The notes under the pieces were generated by a model. The model did no database searches and was not told the DNA's origin. It was given only the letters and a program-made list of their open reading frames with translations. Shown here piece by piece: positions 1-9,903 of a stretch of 48,346 nt of DNA (positions within the stretch are counted from its first letter, which is position 1; each line of letters opens with the position of its first letter). Origin of the DNA: Bacteroidales bacterium UBA4893 (GTDB taxonomy: Bacteria > Bacteroidota > Bacteroidia > Bacteroidales > P3); the NCBI GenBank assembly GCA_002399025.1, contig DHCV01000023.1, positions 101,911-150,256 on the forward strand. The letters run 5' to 3'. A program made the translations under genes and the position numbers.

Positions 1-930
<930 letters not shown>

Positions 931-1089
931 GTATAATATTTGTGTTTCCCTAAACTCTACGTAAGTCTTCATCACTGAATCTTTACGCTCTTCGCTAACT
1001 TCTTTGGTTTCCTTAATGTCAATGAACTTCTCTTTCCCCGCTCCTGCCCTCTGTCTCTCTTCTCTTATCGTTACGTCGAATTGGGAGTG

Positions 1090-1120
1090 CAAAAGTACAA
1101 ACTTTTTTATTACTACCAAA
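1090..1120 (-). promoter_or_regulatory. rRNA operon promoter
   Basis: On the minus strand there is TTTG (1117-1120), exactly 19 bp, then TACTTTTG (1090-1097). This is the Bacteroidota -33/-7 arrangement (TTTG, about 19 bp, TAnnTTTG). A-rich tracts lie upstream (1128-1150 and beyond), as expected for a strong rRNA promoter. Transcription would start near 1083, giving a pre-16S leader of about 150 nt. The sequence from -15 to the start is almost the same as at rpmG. Confidence 0.85.
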
Positions 1121-1344
1121 TATTCCCCAATCTTTTTTTTACTTTTTTTTATCTATTACCCCCCCAAAAACCTTGTAAAGAAAGTTTTATAACTGTATTT
1201 TTTTGCATTCTTTTTATCTCTTTTTCTTCTATTTCGCCTTTTATCGCCTTTTTGGGGGAATCGTTGGTTTCTTTTCTTGCATTTATTCTTTGATTTTGGC
1301 CAAAAAATAGGACTTGAGGGAAATTAATCGGGATCTTTTCCAGA

Positions 1345-1407
1345 AAAGTCGGGACTTAATGTTATAAAGTCACCGGATAAATTTATAAAGTCGCCGACTT
1401 TTTTTTG
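1345..1407. repeat. 21-bp period tandem repeat, locus 1 (three units)
   Basis: AAAGTC recurs at 1345, 1366 and 1387, two intervals of exactly 21 bp. TTATAAAGTC is shared by the second and third boundaries. The units otherwise diverge and are more GC-rich than those at other loci. Each carries a partial palindrome built on AAGTC/GACTT. Confidence 0.75.
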
Positions 1408-1562
1408 ATAGATACTACTTAATCTTTCAAACAATGTATATATAGGCTTAAATACTTTATAATTAAATAACAAGAAGAGTTTATTGAAAATAAATGAATA
1501 ATTATTTACATTATATAGTAAACATAATTGGGTTTTATAGTGTTAAAAGAAAAAGAAAATAT

Positions 1563-1571
1563 TAATTTTGC
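1563..1571 (+). promoter_or_regulatory. -7 box of the secreted-protein gene
   Basis: TAATTTTG followed by CAC, ending about 20 bp before the ATG at 1591. The start of transcription would be near 1577, so the in-frame ATG at 1528 cannot be used. No clear -33 box is seen at 19 bp. Confidence 0.65.
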
Positions 1572-1590
1572 ACTTAAAATAGGAAATTAT

Positions 1591-4170
1591 ATGAAAAAGA
1601 CGTTATTATTAGTTATTTCGACAATTATATTTGGGACAAATTCCTTTAGCCAATCTTGTCCTAATTCTACTGTTAGAGATATTACCAACAATGTAGATTG
1701 TTCTGGGGATACTATTCAATTAACTTGTGATATGCCATTTGTAACATTAGCCCCAAAAGTTTTTGCTCCTGGTGCATCTAATAATTATATTGTAGAGTCT
1801 ATACCATATAACCCTCCATGTCCTTTCACTATTTCTCCAACTGCTGTAGATTATGTCCTTCCTGCTGATGATGTATGGGGAATGTTAATGGATATTAATT
1901 TTGATTTACCTGCAGGTTCTCCAGTTTTTAAGTTTTCATTTTATGGACAAAATGATTTACGGCTTTGTGTAATTGGCTCAAATGGACTTTTATCATGGGA
2001 TCCATCTGTTGCATCTGGAAATGATTTTATGACAATTCCTTCCCAAAGAAATACTTGTGCATGGTCTCTTCCTGATACACCTATTCCTAATCCAAATATT
2101 TATAAAAATTGTATATTTGGTCCATATCATGATATAGATTTTAATGCTGTTGGTGGGATTGGACAAATGTATTTTGAGGTTATTGGCGAATATCCTTGTA
2201 GAAAAATTGTATTAAGCTTTGAAAATGTACCAATGTATTCAGGTTCATGTAATTCTATGAGAGCTTTTCATATGATGGTTTTGTATGAAACTACAAATAC
2301 AATTGAATTCTACATGCAAAATAAACCTTTATGTTCTGGTTGGAATGGCGGAAAAGCTATTTTGGGCATTCAAAATGCAGATGGAACTCAAGCAACTGTT
2401 GTCTCAAACTACAATCTTCCTAACCAATGGCAAGCAACAAATGAAGCGTGGAGGATTCGTCCTGTTGGTGATTTAGAATCAGCAACTGAATGGTATAGGA
2501 AACCAGCAAGTGGTGGTGCAAGAGTTTCTGTTGGGGCAAATGATAATTTTGAGGCAATTGCTAACCCAAGTTCAGCTGATGGAGATCAATGGTACTATAT
2601 GAAAACAACCATTCTAAGACTTGATAATGTTGCATTAGAGTATTGGGATTCAGTTTTGGTTAAACCAATTGACTTACCTGCATTCACTATTACACATAAC
2701 GGGAACATAGGTAAATATGATACTATTTGTTTGGGTTCTGACCTTAACATTCAACTTAGGGGCGGAAATAATTATAGACTTGTCCATCCTTCTATCCAAG
2801 AAAATATTGATTCAAATTCTTTTACTATAAATCCTACAACAAATACAACATATATTTTTGAAGTAGATAATAATGATGAATATGGAAATAGAATTTGTAC
2901 AAGACAAGATACTTTAATCATTCATGTAATAGATTTTAATGTCGAGATTGGTGAACCAAAAACTATTTGTCAAAATGACACTATTACCCTAATGGATTTG
3001 AATAATGAGGCAAGTGGCACTTCAGTTTGGAGCTTTGCTAATAGCACAATTTCTAATCTTGAGACATTAATATATGCGCCTCAGTCTTCTGGTTTTATTT
3101 CATATACATTGACTGATCATCATACATGTTTTGCCAAAGACTCTGTTTATATAACGGTTGATCAGGCACCAGAAGTGAATATTACAGGTATAGATAGTAT
3201 ATGTTTGGGGACTCAAACCACACTTACAGCCAATTCATCATTAGCTAACTGTACTTACGAATGGAATACAGGTGAAACCACAGAAACAATTACTGTAACC
3301 CCAACCACTCCCGAAACAACTTATGAGGTGAGCGTGAGACTTCAACCAGCAAACTGCGAAACTAAGTCTCAGATTGTTGTTTATGCATTGGATAAACCAA
3401 CCGTGAATGCGAGCAGTGATGTAAATATTTGTTTAACAGAATCTGCACAAATCTACGTTACTGGCAATGCCGCAAGCTATTATTGGACTTCTATGCCAGT
3501 TGATGACGATGCTCAAAACAACAATTCAACCAATCTTACAGTTTCTCCAGATGTTTCAACAATGTATATAGCTCATGGTGCAAACGGCATTGATTGTAAA
3601 AACACCGATACAGTCTTTGTTTATGTTTCGCCATTGCCTATTGCACAAATGACCTTTAACCCTTCAATCATTGATGATTTAGATCCAACTGTTATATTTA
3701 GTGATGTTACTGATGGAAGCGTTTTGAGACAATGGACAATTAGTGATGGTGCTGTTTCAACTCAAGAAATATTTGTTCACTTATTTGATATTTCGGACAC
3801 TGCACAAACTTTTGACGTGAGCCTATTTGTTGAAAACGCAGCTGGCTGTCAGGATTCAATTACAAATTTTATAAGAATTGCCAAAACGCATTATTTGTGG
3901 GCACCAACAGCAGTTTATGTTTATGACTCAGATCCAGTTAATGCTCAGTTTAGAGTGTATGTTGACAACCCTGTTGAATTTGAATTGAAGGTCTTTAATC
4001 GCTGGGGAGAAATGGTTTTCCAAACAAATAATCCTACCCAAGCATGGGATTGCACCTATAAGGGAAGTATAGTTCCACAGGGAGCTTATGTTTGGATGGC
4101 TAAGTATCGTTATGCTGACAAGAGGAAAAAAGTATTCACAGAAACAGGAACTGTAAATATATATAAATAA
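1591..4170 (+). CDS. Large secreted protein with type IX (type B) C-terminal sorting domain
   Basis: A protein of about 859 residues. ATG 1591 is chosen because it follows the -7 box and begins a clear signal peptide (MKKTLLLVISTIIFGTNSFS). The N-terminal part (about residues 20-300) is an uncharacterised cysteine-containing exported domain. It is followed by Ig/PKD-like repeats, each opening with a motif such as ICQNDT, ICLGTQTTL or ICLTES. The last 80 or so residues (VFNRWGEMVFQ, WDCTYKG, VPQGAYVW, KRKKVFTETGTVNIYK) are the gliding-motility associated C-terminal domain. That domain is a type B signal for the type IX secretion system, so the protein should be moved across the outer membrane to the cell surface or medium. 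Its ligand is unknown; an adhesin-like role is inference. It is transcribed alone and ends at a bidirectional terminator. Confidence 0.88.
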   Translation: MKKTLLLVISTIIFGTNSFSQSCPNSTVRDITNNVDCSGDTIQLTCDMPFVTLAPKVFAPGASNNYIVESIPYNPPCPFTISPTAVDYVLPADDVWGMLMDINFDLPAGSPVFKFSFYGQNDLRLCVIGSNGLLSWDPSVASGNDFMTIPSQRNTCAWSLPDTPIPNPNIYKNCIFGPYHDIDFNAVGGIGQMYFEVIGEYPCRKIVLSFENVPMYSGSCNSMRAFHMMVLYETTNTIEFYMQNKPLCSGWNGGKAILGIQNADGTQATVVSNYNLPNQWQATNEAWRIRPVGDLESATEWYRKPASGGARVSVGANDNFEAIANPSSADGDQWYYMKTTILRLDNVALEYWDSVLVKPIDLPAFTITHNGNIGKYDTICLGSDLNIQLRGGNNYRLVHPSIQENIDSNSFTINPTTNTTYIFEVDNNDEYGNRICTRQDTLIIHVIDFNVEIGEPKTICQNDTITLMDLNNEASGTSVWSFANSTISNLETLIYAPQSSGFISYTLTDHHTCFAKDSVYITVDQAPEVNITGIDSICLGTQTTLTANSSLANCTYEWNTGETTETITVTPTTPETTYEVSVRLQPANCETKSQIVVYALDKPTVNASSDVNICLTESAQIYVTGNAASYYWTSMPVDDDAQNNNSTNLTVSPDVSTMYIAHGANGIDCKNTDTVFVYVSPLPIAQMTFNPSIIDDLDPTVIFSDVTDGSVLRQWTISDGAVSTQEIFVHLFDISDTAQTFDVSLFVENAAGCQDSITNFIRIAKTHYLWAPTAVYVYDSDPVNAQFRVYVDNPVEFELKVFNRWGEMVFQTNNPTQAWDCTYKGSIVPQGAYVWMAKYRYADKRKKVFTETGTVNIYK

Positions 4171-4196
4171 TGTATAAGTCTAATTTGCATAAATAA

Positions 4197-4232
4197 AAAT
4201 AGGTGGAACAAAAATTCCACCTATTTCTTTTT
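4197..4232. terminator. Bidirectional terminator between the secreted protein and atpC
   Basis: Perfect 12-bp inverted repeat AAATAGGTGGAA (4197-4208) / TTCCACCTATTT (4215-4226) with a 6-nt loop. It is followed by CTTTTT on the plus strand and flanked by A-rich sequence on the other side. It lies between two converging genes. Confidence 0.88.
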
Positions 4233-4246
4233 AGACCTATACTATT

Positions 4247-4480
4247 TTATTGTACTAATATCTGAATATTATTATAGGAACATTCCAGAACACCACTATT
4301 GATTGGGAAAAATAATTCCTTTTCTTTAGTAACAACTCTTATATTACCTTTTCCCAAAACAGAAATGATTGGAGCATGATTATTTAATATTTCAAACGAA
4401 CCATCTATTCCTGGAAGTTGCATTAGAGTTGTTTCTCCTTCATACACTACTTGCTCAGGGGAAATTATCTTAACTTTCAT
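4247..4480 (-). CDS. atpC: F1Fo ATP synthase epsilon subunit
   Basis: 77 residues. The N-terminal beta-sandwich of subunit epsilon is recognisable (start MKVKIISPEQVVYEGE, then LPGIDGSFEILNNHAPIISVL). The C-terminal helical hairpin found in the 130-residue proteobacterial protein is missing. Short epsilon subunits of this kind are normal in Bacteroidota, so this is not a truncation. It lies 7 bp downstream of atpD and is probably translated from the same message. The product sits in the central stalk and couples proton flow to the catalytic head. Because the C-terminal helices are absent, the usual epsilon inhibition of ATP hydrolysis is unlikely. Confidence 0.93.
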   Translation of the reverse strand: MKVKIISPEQVVYEGETTLMQLPGIDGSFEILNNHAPIISVLGKGNIRVVTKEKELFFPINSGVLECSYNNIQILVQ

Positions 4481-4487
4481 AGCCTAA

Positions 4488-6002
4488 TTATTCTTGAATA
4501 GTTTCAGCAAGTATCTTCTTGCCTTTTTCTATTGCATCTTCAATTGTTCCTACCATAGAGAAAGCTGCTTCAGGATACTGGTCAACTTCTCCATCAAGAA
4601 TCATATTGAAACCTTTAATTGTATCTTCTAAGTTAACAAACACTCCTTGCATTCCAGTAAACTGCTCAGCAACATGGAAAGGTTGAGAAAGGAAACGTTG
4701 AACTCTTCTTGCACGAGAAACAACTAATTTATCATCATCAGAAAGCTCTTCCATACCTAAGATTGCAATAATATCTTGAAGTTCTTTATATCTTTGAAGA
4801 ATATTCTTAACCCTTTGTGCTGTTTGGTAATGTTCTTCCCCAACAACATTTGGAGTTAATATTCTTGAATTGGAATCCAAAGGATCCACAGCAGGATAAA
4901 TACCAAGCTCGGATATTTTTCTACTAAGTACTGTTTGAGCATCTAAGTGAGCAAAGGTTGTTGCTGGAGCTGGGTCAGTTAAGTCATCAGCCGGCACATA
5001 AACAGCCTGAACTGAAGTGATGGAACCTCTCTTTGTGGAGGTAATTCTTTCTTGCATAATACCCATTTCGGAAGCAAGTGTTGGTTGGTATCCAACGGCT
5101 GAAGGCATACGTCCCAAAAGTGCCGAAACCTCAGAACCTGCTTGTGTGAAACGGAAAATATTATCTATAAACAAAAGAATATCTCTTCCTCCTGTTTTCT
5201 CATCACCATCACGATAGTATTCTGCAAGCGTAAGTCCTGAAAGGGCAACTCTTGCTCTTGCTCCAGGAGGTTCATTCATCTGCCCAAAAACCAAAGTACA
5301 TTTAGAATCAGCCAATGCTTCATCATCAACCTTACTAATATCCCATCCGCCTTCTTCCATACTTTTTAAGAAATCATCGCCATAACGAATAACACCCGAC
5401 TCCAACATTTCCCTAAGAAGGTCATTTCCTTCACGTGTTCTTTCACCAACACCTGCAAAAACAGATTGACCAGAATATTTCTTAGCAATATTATTAATCA
5501 TCTCCATAATCAATACTGTCTTACCTACTCCAGCTCCTCCGAAAAGTCCAATCTTCCCTCCCTTTGCATAAGGCTCAATCAAATCAATTACTTTAATTCC
5601 TGTCAAAAGCACTTCTTGAGAAGTAGAAAGATCTTCAAATTTGGGGGGGTCTCTATGTATTGGATAAGATTTTGAAGCCTTAACATCACCAATCCCATCA
5701 ATGGTCTTGCCAATAACATTAAATAATCTACCATTAATATTTTCACCAACAGGCATTGAAATAGGCTCGCCCAAGTTCTCAACCTCGAGTCCTCTTTGCA
5801 AACCATCAGTAGAATCCATTGCAATTGTTCTTACAGTATTATCTCCAATACCTTGTTGGCATTCTAATATAATCGATAATCCATCAGGATTCACAACTCT
5901 TAAAGCATCATAAATATTAGGTAGCTTTTCGCCTTCTTCAAAGCTGACATCTATTACGGCACCAATAATTTGTGAAATTTTTCCCTTACTAACTATGTTC
6001 AT
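4488..6002 (-). CDS. atpD: F1Fo ATP synthase beta subunit
   Basis: 504 residues, full length. This is the catalytic subunit of the F1 head, which makes ATP at the inner face of the cytoplasmic membrane. The P-loop GGAGVGKT is at residues 155-162, and GERTREGNDL and the ALSGLTLAEYYRD signature region are present. The gene starts at ATG 6002. A possible -7 box, TAAATTTG, lies at 6020-6027 on the minus strand. Only atpD and atpC are here; the genes for alpha, gamma, delta and the Fo sector are not in the window, so the ATP synthase genes are split. Confidence 0.98.
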   Translation of the reverse strand: MNIVSKGKISQIIGAVIDVSFEEGEKLPNIYDALRVVNPDGLSIILECQQGIGDNTVRTIAMDSTDGLQRGLEVENLGEPISMPVGENINGRLFNVIGKTIDGIGDVKASKSYPIHRDPPKFEDLSTSQEVLLTGIKVIDLIEPYAKGGKIGLFGGAGVGKTVLIMEMINNIAKKYSGQSVFAGVGERTREGNDLLREMLESGVIRYGDDFLKSMEEGGWDISKVDDEALADSKCTLVFGQMNEPPGARARVALSGLTLAEYYRDGDEKTGGRDILLFIDNIFRFTQAGSEVSALLGRMPSAVGYQPTLASEMGIMQERITSTKRGSITSVQAVYVPADDLTDPAPATTFAHLDAQTVLSRKISELGIYPAVDPLDSNSRILTPNVVGEEHYQTAQRVKNILQRYKELQDIIAILGMEELSDDDKLVVSRARRVQRFLSQPFHVAEQFTGMQGVFVNLEDTIKGFNMILDGEVDQYPEAAFSMVGTIEDAIEKGKKILAETIQE

Positions 6003-6189
6003 AAATCAAATATTATTATCAAATTTATCTTTTTTCAATCTGCGAATTTACATCAAATCTTTGAGAAACTAAAAATTTCTTGGAAAATAAACTCCAAATT
6101 TCAAATCAAAACATTATTAATTAGCTATCTTAAAGGCAAATCGGTAGAAGTTGAAACTCAAAAAAAATTAAACAAGGTTTAAAGAAATT

Positions 6190-6231
6190 TATTTCAGAGA
6201 TAAATAAAATTATTTCAGAGATAAATTTATT
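6190..6231. repeat. 21-bp period tandem repeat, locus 2 (TATTTCAGA family)
   Basis: Two units beginning TATTTCAGAGATAAAT at 6190 and 6211, exactly 21 bp apart and identical over the first 16 bases. The pair closely matches the locus at 43086-43127 in the same orientation, with 2 and 3 differences per unit. The locus at 26027-26089 matches in the opposite orientation. Confidence 0.85.
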
Positions 6232-6345
6232 TATTCCCTATCTTTTTTGAAACAATCTAATTTAGGAATAATAAATCTAAGAAATTTGTGAAAGCAAGTA
6301 GAATTAAAAAACAAAAGAAAAACATTACAAGAGAGTATTTTTTAC

Positions 6346-6353
6346 TATTTTTG
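6346..6353 (+). promoter_or_regulatory. -7 box of ribF
   Basis: TATTTTTG followed by CAA. The predicted start is near 6360, about 26 nt before the TTG start codon of ribF. Confidence 0.65.
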
Positions 6354-6385
6354 CAACCCAAAGAACAAAAAATAACAACTTAGAA

Positions 6386-7339
6386 TTGAATATAATCCCT
6401 TTTGACAAAGAATTAGAACTAAACTGTCGTCCTGCAATAACAATTGGGATGTTTGATGGTGTTCATATTGGGCATCAAAGCTTGATTTTGGACTTAAAAC
6501 AAAAAGCCAAAGACCTAAACACAAAACCAATTATCATAACCTTTGACAACCACCCCCAATTTGCACTTAAGCCTCAACATTTGGATAAGTTAAGTCTTCT
6601 TCAAACCAACGAAGAAAGGTTTGCCAAACTTCATTCTCTTGGCATTGAGGATATTATCAGCATTCATTTTACTAAAGAATTTGCACAATTTAGGGCAGAA
6701 GATTTTATTGATATGCTTTTAAAAAAATATAATCCTCAATATTTACTTTTGGGTTACGATAATCATATTGGTAATAAGTATTCAGGAGAATTTGAGAAAT
6801 TAGTTGTTGATTTTAAAGCATATGGGTTAAGGATTGAAAGAAGCAAGAACTGTGTTTTTTATGAAAATATTGAGGTTAGTTCAACTCAGATTCGCAAGGC
6901 TCTGGCTATGGGCAACATTAGGCTAGCAAACTCAATGCTCAATGAAGATTATTTGATTAGCGGATTGGTTGAACATGGCAACAAGATTGGGACAAAGTTA
7001 GGTTTTCCTACGGCAAACCTAAAAATTGACCGAAATAAATTGCTCCCTTTGTTTGGAGTTTACATTGCCAAGGTTGAAGTCAATGAAAAAAACTATCAAG
7101 GCATTGTTAGTATTGGCGTTCGCCCAACCATTGATAATGAATTGCATAAAGAGGGAAAACAACCTCGAGTTGAAGTTAATATTTTTGATTTTTCGGATAA
7201 TATTTATGGAAAGAAGATTAGGTTAAGGTTAAAGGATTTTGTCAGAGAGGAGATTAAGTTTGGTGATTTAGAATCTCTTAAAGTAAAAATCAATGAAGAT
7301 ATTGAAAAGGCAAAACAATTTTTCAAGACAAATGAATAG
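6386..7339 (+). CDS. ribF: Bifunctional riboflavin kinase / FAD synthetase
   Basis: 317 residues. It phosphorylates riboflavin to FMN and adenylates FMN to FAD in the cytoplasm. The N-terminal FAD synthetase domain carries GMFDGVHIGHQ (residues 21-31) and SSTQIRKAL (165-173). The C-terminal flavokinase domain has GTKLGFPTANL (202-212) and GVYIAKV. The start codon is TTG at 6386. It gives the N terminus expected for the family (about 19 residues before the GxFDGVHxGH motif), whereas the next in-frame ATG would destroy that motif. The last 8 bp overlap the next gene. The motif usually written YDHxFG reads YDNHIG here, a small departure in the nucleotidyltransferase domain. Confidence 0.95.
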   Translation: MNIIPFDKELELNCRPAITIGMFDGVHIGHQSLILDLKQKAKDLNTKPIIITFDNHPQFALKPQHLDKLSLLQTNEERFAKLHSLGIEDIISIHFTKEFAQFRAEDFIDMLLKKYNPQYLLLGYDNHIGNKYSGEFEKLVVDFKAYGLRIERSKNCVFYENIEVSSTQIRKALAMGNIRLANSMLNEDYLISGLVEHGNKIGTKLGFPTANLKIDRNKLLPLFGVYIAKVEVNEKNYQGIVSIGVRPTIDNELHKEGKQPRVEVNIFDFSDNIYGKKIRLRLKDFVREEIKFGDLESLKVKINEDIEKAKQFFKTNE

Positions 7340-7832
7340 GCTATTTCTTATTTTCTTCCTTTCCATAACTTTCTTTTGTCAAGGGCAAACAAATGGCTGT
7401 TTCAAGAGTTTAGAGTCTGCACTTAAGAATCCCACCGAAGTAATTACCTTAGATTTAGAGAAGAAAAAACTCAAAGTAGTTCCAAAAGAGATTTTTGAGA
7501 TGAGGAATTTGGAAAGATTGATTTTGAAACGAAACAAGATTAAGGATGTACCTAAAGAATTATCTGCTCTTAAGCATCTTCACTACCTTGACCTTGCTTC
7601 AAACAATATTGATTCGTTACCAAAGGAGTTAAGCATTTTGAACTTGGATACATTAATATTATGGGATAATAGGATTAGGGAGTTTGACAGGGAGTTTGAA
7701 AAGATGAGCTCCAAGCTAAAATACTTAGATCTTAGAGCAATTCAGATGAATAGGCAGGAACAAAAGAAAATTAAAGAAATCTTCCCTACTACCAATATTA
7801 GACTTGCCTTTCCATGCAATTGCAATAGATAA
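7332..7832 (+). CDS. Secreted leucine-rich repeat protein
   Basis: 166 residues from ATG 7332, which overlaps the ribF stop by 8 bp. This start is preferred because it opens directly with a signal peptide (MNRLFLIFFLSITFFCQGQ). Signal peptidase I cleavage near QGQT is likely. The mature part has four to five leucine-rich repeats with consensus LERLILKRNKIKDVPKEL or LHYLDLASNNIDSLPKEL, ending with a cysteine pair (FPCNCNR). The class is that of short extracytoplasmic leucine-rich repeat proteins and suggests protein binding. The partner is unknown. The overlap with ribF points to translational coupling, not to a shared function. Confidence 0.8.
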   Translation: MNRLFLIFFLSITFFCQGQTNGCFKSLESALKNPTEVITLDLEKKKLKVVPKEIFEMRNLERLILKRNKIKDVPKELSALKHLHYLDLASNNIDSLPKELSILNLDTLILWDNRIREFDREFEKMSSKLKYLDLRAIQMNRQEQKKIKEIFPTTNIRLAFPCNCNR

Positions 7833-7870
7833 TACTTAATCTGTTTTGTAAGTATATCTGAAAATATTAG

Positions 7871-7878
7871 TAACTTTG
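7871..7878 (+). promoter_or_regulatory. -7 box of the omega-amidase gene
   Basis: TAACTTTG followed by CACC, ending 25 bp before the ATG at 7904. Confidence 0.65.
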
Positions 7879-7903
7879 CACCCCAACTTAACTTTTAATT
7901 AAC

Positions 7904-8683
7904 ATGAAAATAGCGATATTTCAAGCAAATACGGTAGATAACCAAATAGACTCAAACCTAAAAAGATACGATTCTTTTCTTGAAAATTTAGATAAAGACA
8001 CCGAGCTTCTGGTTTTTCCAGAAATGTTCACAACAGGCTTCACCATGAACACTTTGCATGCCGAAACAATGCAGGGCAAAGGACTTAATTGGATGAAGGA
8101 AAAGGCTATTGAAAAAGGAATAGCTATTTCTGGAACGCTGCTTATTGAGGAGGATAAAAGGTTTGTGAACAGACATTTCTTTGTATTTCCAGATGGAAAG
8201 TTTGAATTCTACGACAAGAAACATCTATTTTGTTTGAGCAAAGAGCCAAGGGTTATAACACCTGGAAAAGAAAAGAAGATTGTTGAATATAAAGGCTGGA
8301 AGATTGCACTCTTCACCTGCTACGATATTCGTTTCCCTGCTTGGTGCAGAAATTCCTATAATAATGAAGAATATGACTACGACCTTGCAATCTACTGCTC
8401 CTCATGGGACTCAGCAAGAAATCTTGCATGGACATCGCTTTATGTTGCCAGAGCCATTGAAAACATTTCCTATGTTGTTGCTGTAAATAGGGTTGGAATA
8501 GATAACTTCAATATAAAATATTTTGGTCACTCAGCAATCATAAACTATAAGGGTGAAAAATTAGTTGACACCATCGAAAACGAAGAAGAAATTGCCTATC
8601 ATACAATAGACAAAAAACTTCTTAATGATTTTAGAGACTATTTCCCTGTTGGAAAGGACTGGGATAAATTTACCCTTGAATAG
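7904..8683 (+). CDS. Nitrilase-superfamily amidase (omega-amidase, YafV/Nit2-like)
   Basis: 259 residues, a typical single-domain carbon-nitrogen hydrolase. The catalytic triad is visible: Glu40 in LVFPEMFTTGF, Lys105 in FYDKKHLF and Cys139 in FTCYDIRFPAW. The FPEMFTTGFTM and CYDIRFP motifs match the YafV/Nit2 branch, which hydrolyses alpha-ketoglutaramate or alpha-ketosuccinamate in methionine salvage and repair of transaminase by-products. The substrate is inferred from family. It has its own -7 box. It converges on the next gene, and a weak AAGTCT/AGACTT hairpin (8704-8722) lies at the junction. Confidence 0.88.
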   Translation: MKIAIFQANTVDNQIDSNLKRYDSFLENLDKDTELLVFPEMFTTGFTMNTLHAETMQGKGLNWMKEKAIEKGIAISGTLLIEEDKRFVNRHFFVFPDGKFEFYDKKHLFCLSKEPRVITPGKEKKIVEYKGWKIALFTCYDIRFPAWCRNSYNNEEYDYDLAIYCSSWDSARNLAWTSLYVARAIENISYVVAVNRVGIDNFNIKYFGHSAIINYKGEKLVDTIENEEEIAYHTIDKKLLNDFRDYFPVGKDWDKFTLE

Positions 8684-8708
8684 CTGAAGCTATCTTAGTA
8701 GAGAAAGT

Positions 8709-9152
8709 CTATCTTTCAGACTTAAAAACTCCATTAATATCAAACTCCAATACCTTTTTCTCCTTCTTCTTAGTTTTAATAATGGCGTTATAGGTCTTAA
8801 CATTTCTTGAATCAACAATCGCAACCTCAGTTATCTTTGAATTAGGATAATTCTTATTTATGTATTCAGGAATTTGAGAAGGCACATATTCCATTGGAAC
8901 AATCCAGCAAGTTTCGGTAGCAGCCTTAGTGTACTTAATCCTCATTTGAGTACCATTATCAACAAAATTTGCATTATAGGAATTAGAATCAACCATTTCC
9001 CATGTTTTTTTCTCAATATTTGGTCTTACCCTCTTGAGGTCATTAACATAACGCTCTGGAACATCACGCTCATTAACCAACTTAGTATCCTTCTTTGCAG
9101 CACAAGAGAAAAGTACCACTGAACCCAAAACTAATAGAAAAATCTTTTTCAT
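8709..9152 (-). CDS. PepSY-like (BLIP-like fold) lipoprotein
   Basis: 147 residues. MKKIFLLVLGSVVLFSCAAK is a lipoprotein signal with a clear lipobox (LFSC), so the mature protein starts at Cys17 and is membrane-anchored. The body has the pattern of Bacteroidota PepSY-like proteins: VPERYVNDLKRVRPNIEKKTWEMVDSN split over two strands, YVPSQIPEYINKNYPNSKITEV, then a final strand KKKEKKVLEFDINGVF. Its function is unknown. The family resembles beta-lactamase-inhibitor folds, and inhibition of an envelope enzyme is only a guess. Confidence 0.72.
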   Translation of the reverse strand: MKKIFLLVLGSVVLFSCAAKKDTKLVNERDVPERYVNDLKRVRPNIEKKTWEMVDSNSYNANFVDNGTQMRIKYTKAATETCWIVPMEYVPSQIPEYINKNYPNSKITEVAIVDSRNVKTYNAIIKTKKKEKKVLEFDINGVFKSER

Positions 9153-9195
9153 TTTTATAAGTAATTATTTTGTTAAAAAAATCATTTACGATTGG

Positions 9196-9203
9196 CAAAG
9201 ATA
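9196..9203 (-). promoter_or_regulatory. -7 box of the PepSY-like lipoprotein gene
   Basis: TATCTTTG followed by CCA on the minus strand, about 43 bp before the ATG at 9152. The A/T-rich stretch upstream shows no -33 box at 19 bp. Confidence 0.55.
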
Positions 9204-9285
9204 CAAAATAAGAAAATAAAGCGACTAAATAATAATGATATTTTTTTAGTCGCTTAACAAAAGGTCGCAAAATCAAATCAAGCAA

Positions 9286-9717
9286 TTACTGCTTTGAAAA
9301 CCATTTGCGAATTAAATAATCCAATGAAAACTTGCCTGCACCTGCATATAAGATATAGGTAAATAGTCCAAGATACAGAACAGCCATTTCCTTAGCTGCA
9401 AACGGATCGTTAGCATGAGCCACAAAAGCAGCAATAATCATTGAAAAGATAATTGGTAGGGTTGAAAGACGTGTGAAGAGTCCAAAAATAATTAATAAGG
9501 AGCAACCAAACTCAGCCAAAATAACCAAAATCAAATTCCACTCACCACCAATTCCCAAAATGTCGGGGAATTGAGTAGAAAGAGTCTCAAAATTATTAAG
9601 TTTTGCAAAACCATGAGTTAACATAAGAGCACTCAGGAAAATTCTCAAAAGCAAAATACCCCACGAGAATTTATTATCATCATTAGAATTGCCAATCAAG
9701 GCTTTAATAAGTTTCAT
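9286..9717 (-). CDS. DoxX-family membrane protein
   Basis: 143 residues with four predicted membrane segments (about residues 19-36, 57-77, 83-103, 112-133). The family signature LLLRIFLSALMLTHGFAKL near the N terminus is clear, as is LVILAEFGCSLLIIFGLFTRL. DoxX proteins are small inner-membrane proteins. Some have been linked to thiosulfate:quinone oxidoreductase or to thiol/oxidant defence, but most have no assigned reaction. The gene stands alone; a long hairpin-rich gap separates it from the upstream TSUP permease gene. Confidence 0.85.
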   Translation of the reverse strand: MKLIKALIGNSNDDNKFSWGILLLRIFLSALMLTHGFAKLNNFETLSTQFPDILGIGGEWNLILVILAEFGCSLLIIFGLFTRLSTLPIIFSMIIAAFVAHANDPFAAKEMAVLYLGLFTYILYAGAGKFSLDYLIRKWFSKQ

Positions 9718-9903
9718 AAAAGTTAATTTTTATATTTCAATTAAAAACATAATAACGCCACTATTTTATGTTTTATTATTTTACTTATCAGATAAACCAT
9801 TCTTTTTTTTCCCACATATGAACTATCAGTAATTCTTCACACTTCATTATGTAAAAAGTACAGTAGTTGGATGTGTAAACAAAACGAGTTAAATATTAAG
9901 GTG

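Larger units (their letters stand above)
931..1590. other. Intergenic region between 16S rRNA and the secreted protein
   Basis: About 660 bp without a gene. It holds the pre-16S leader (931-1083), the rRNA promoter, T-rich tracts (A-rich in the rRNA sense) up to about 1300, a three-unit 21-bp repeat (1345-1407) and the promoter of the following gene. Short frames here have no recognisable protein features. Its third repeat unit forms AAAGTCG-C-CGACTTT followed by T residues, a terminator-like hairpin on the plus strand. Confidence 0.7.
6003..6385. other. Divergent intergenic region atpD / ribF
   Basis: 383 bp between two diverging genes. It holds a possible atpD promoter near 6020, a two-unit 21-bp repeat (6190-6231) and the ribF -7 box (6346-6353). 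I see no small gene or RNA in the rest. Confidence 0.6.

Noticed and set aside
1528..1590. Longer N terminus for the secreted protein
   Set aside because: The -7 box lies inside this stretch, and the signal peptide begins at 1591.
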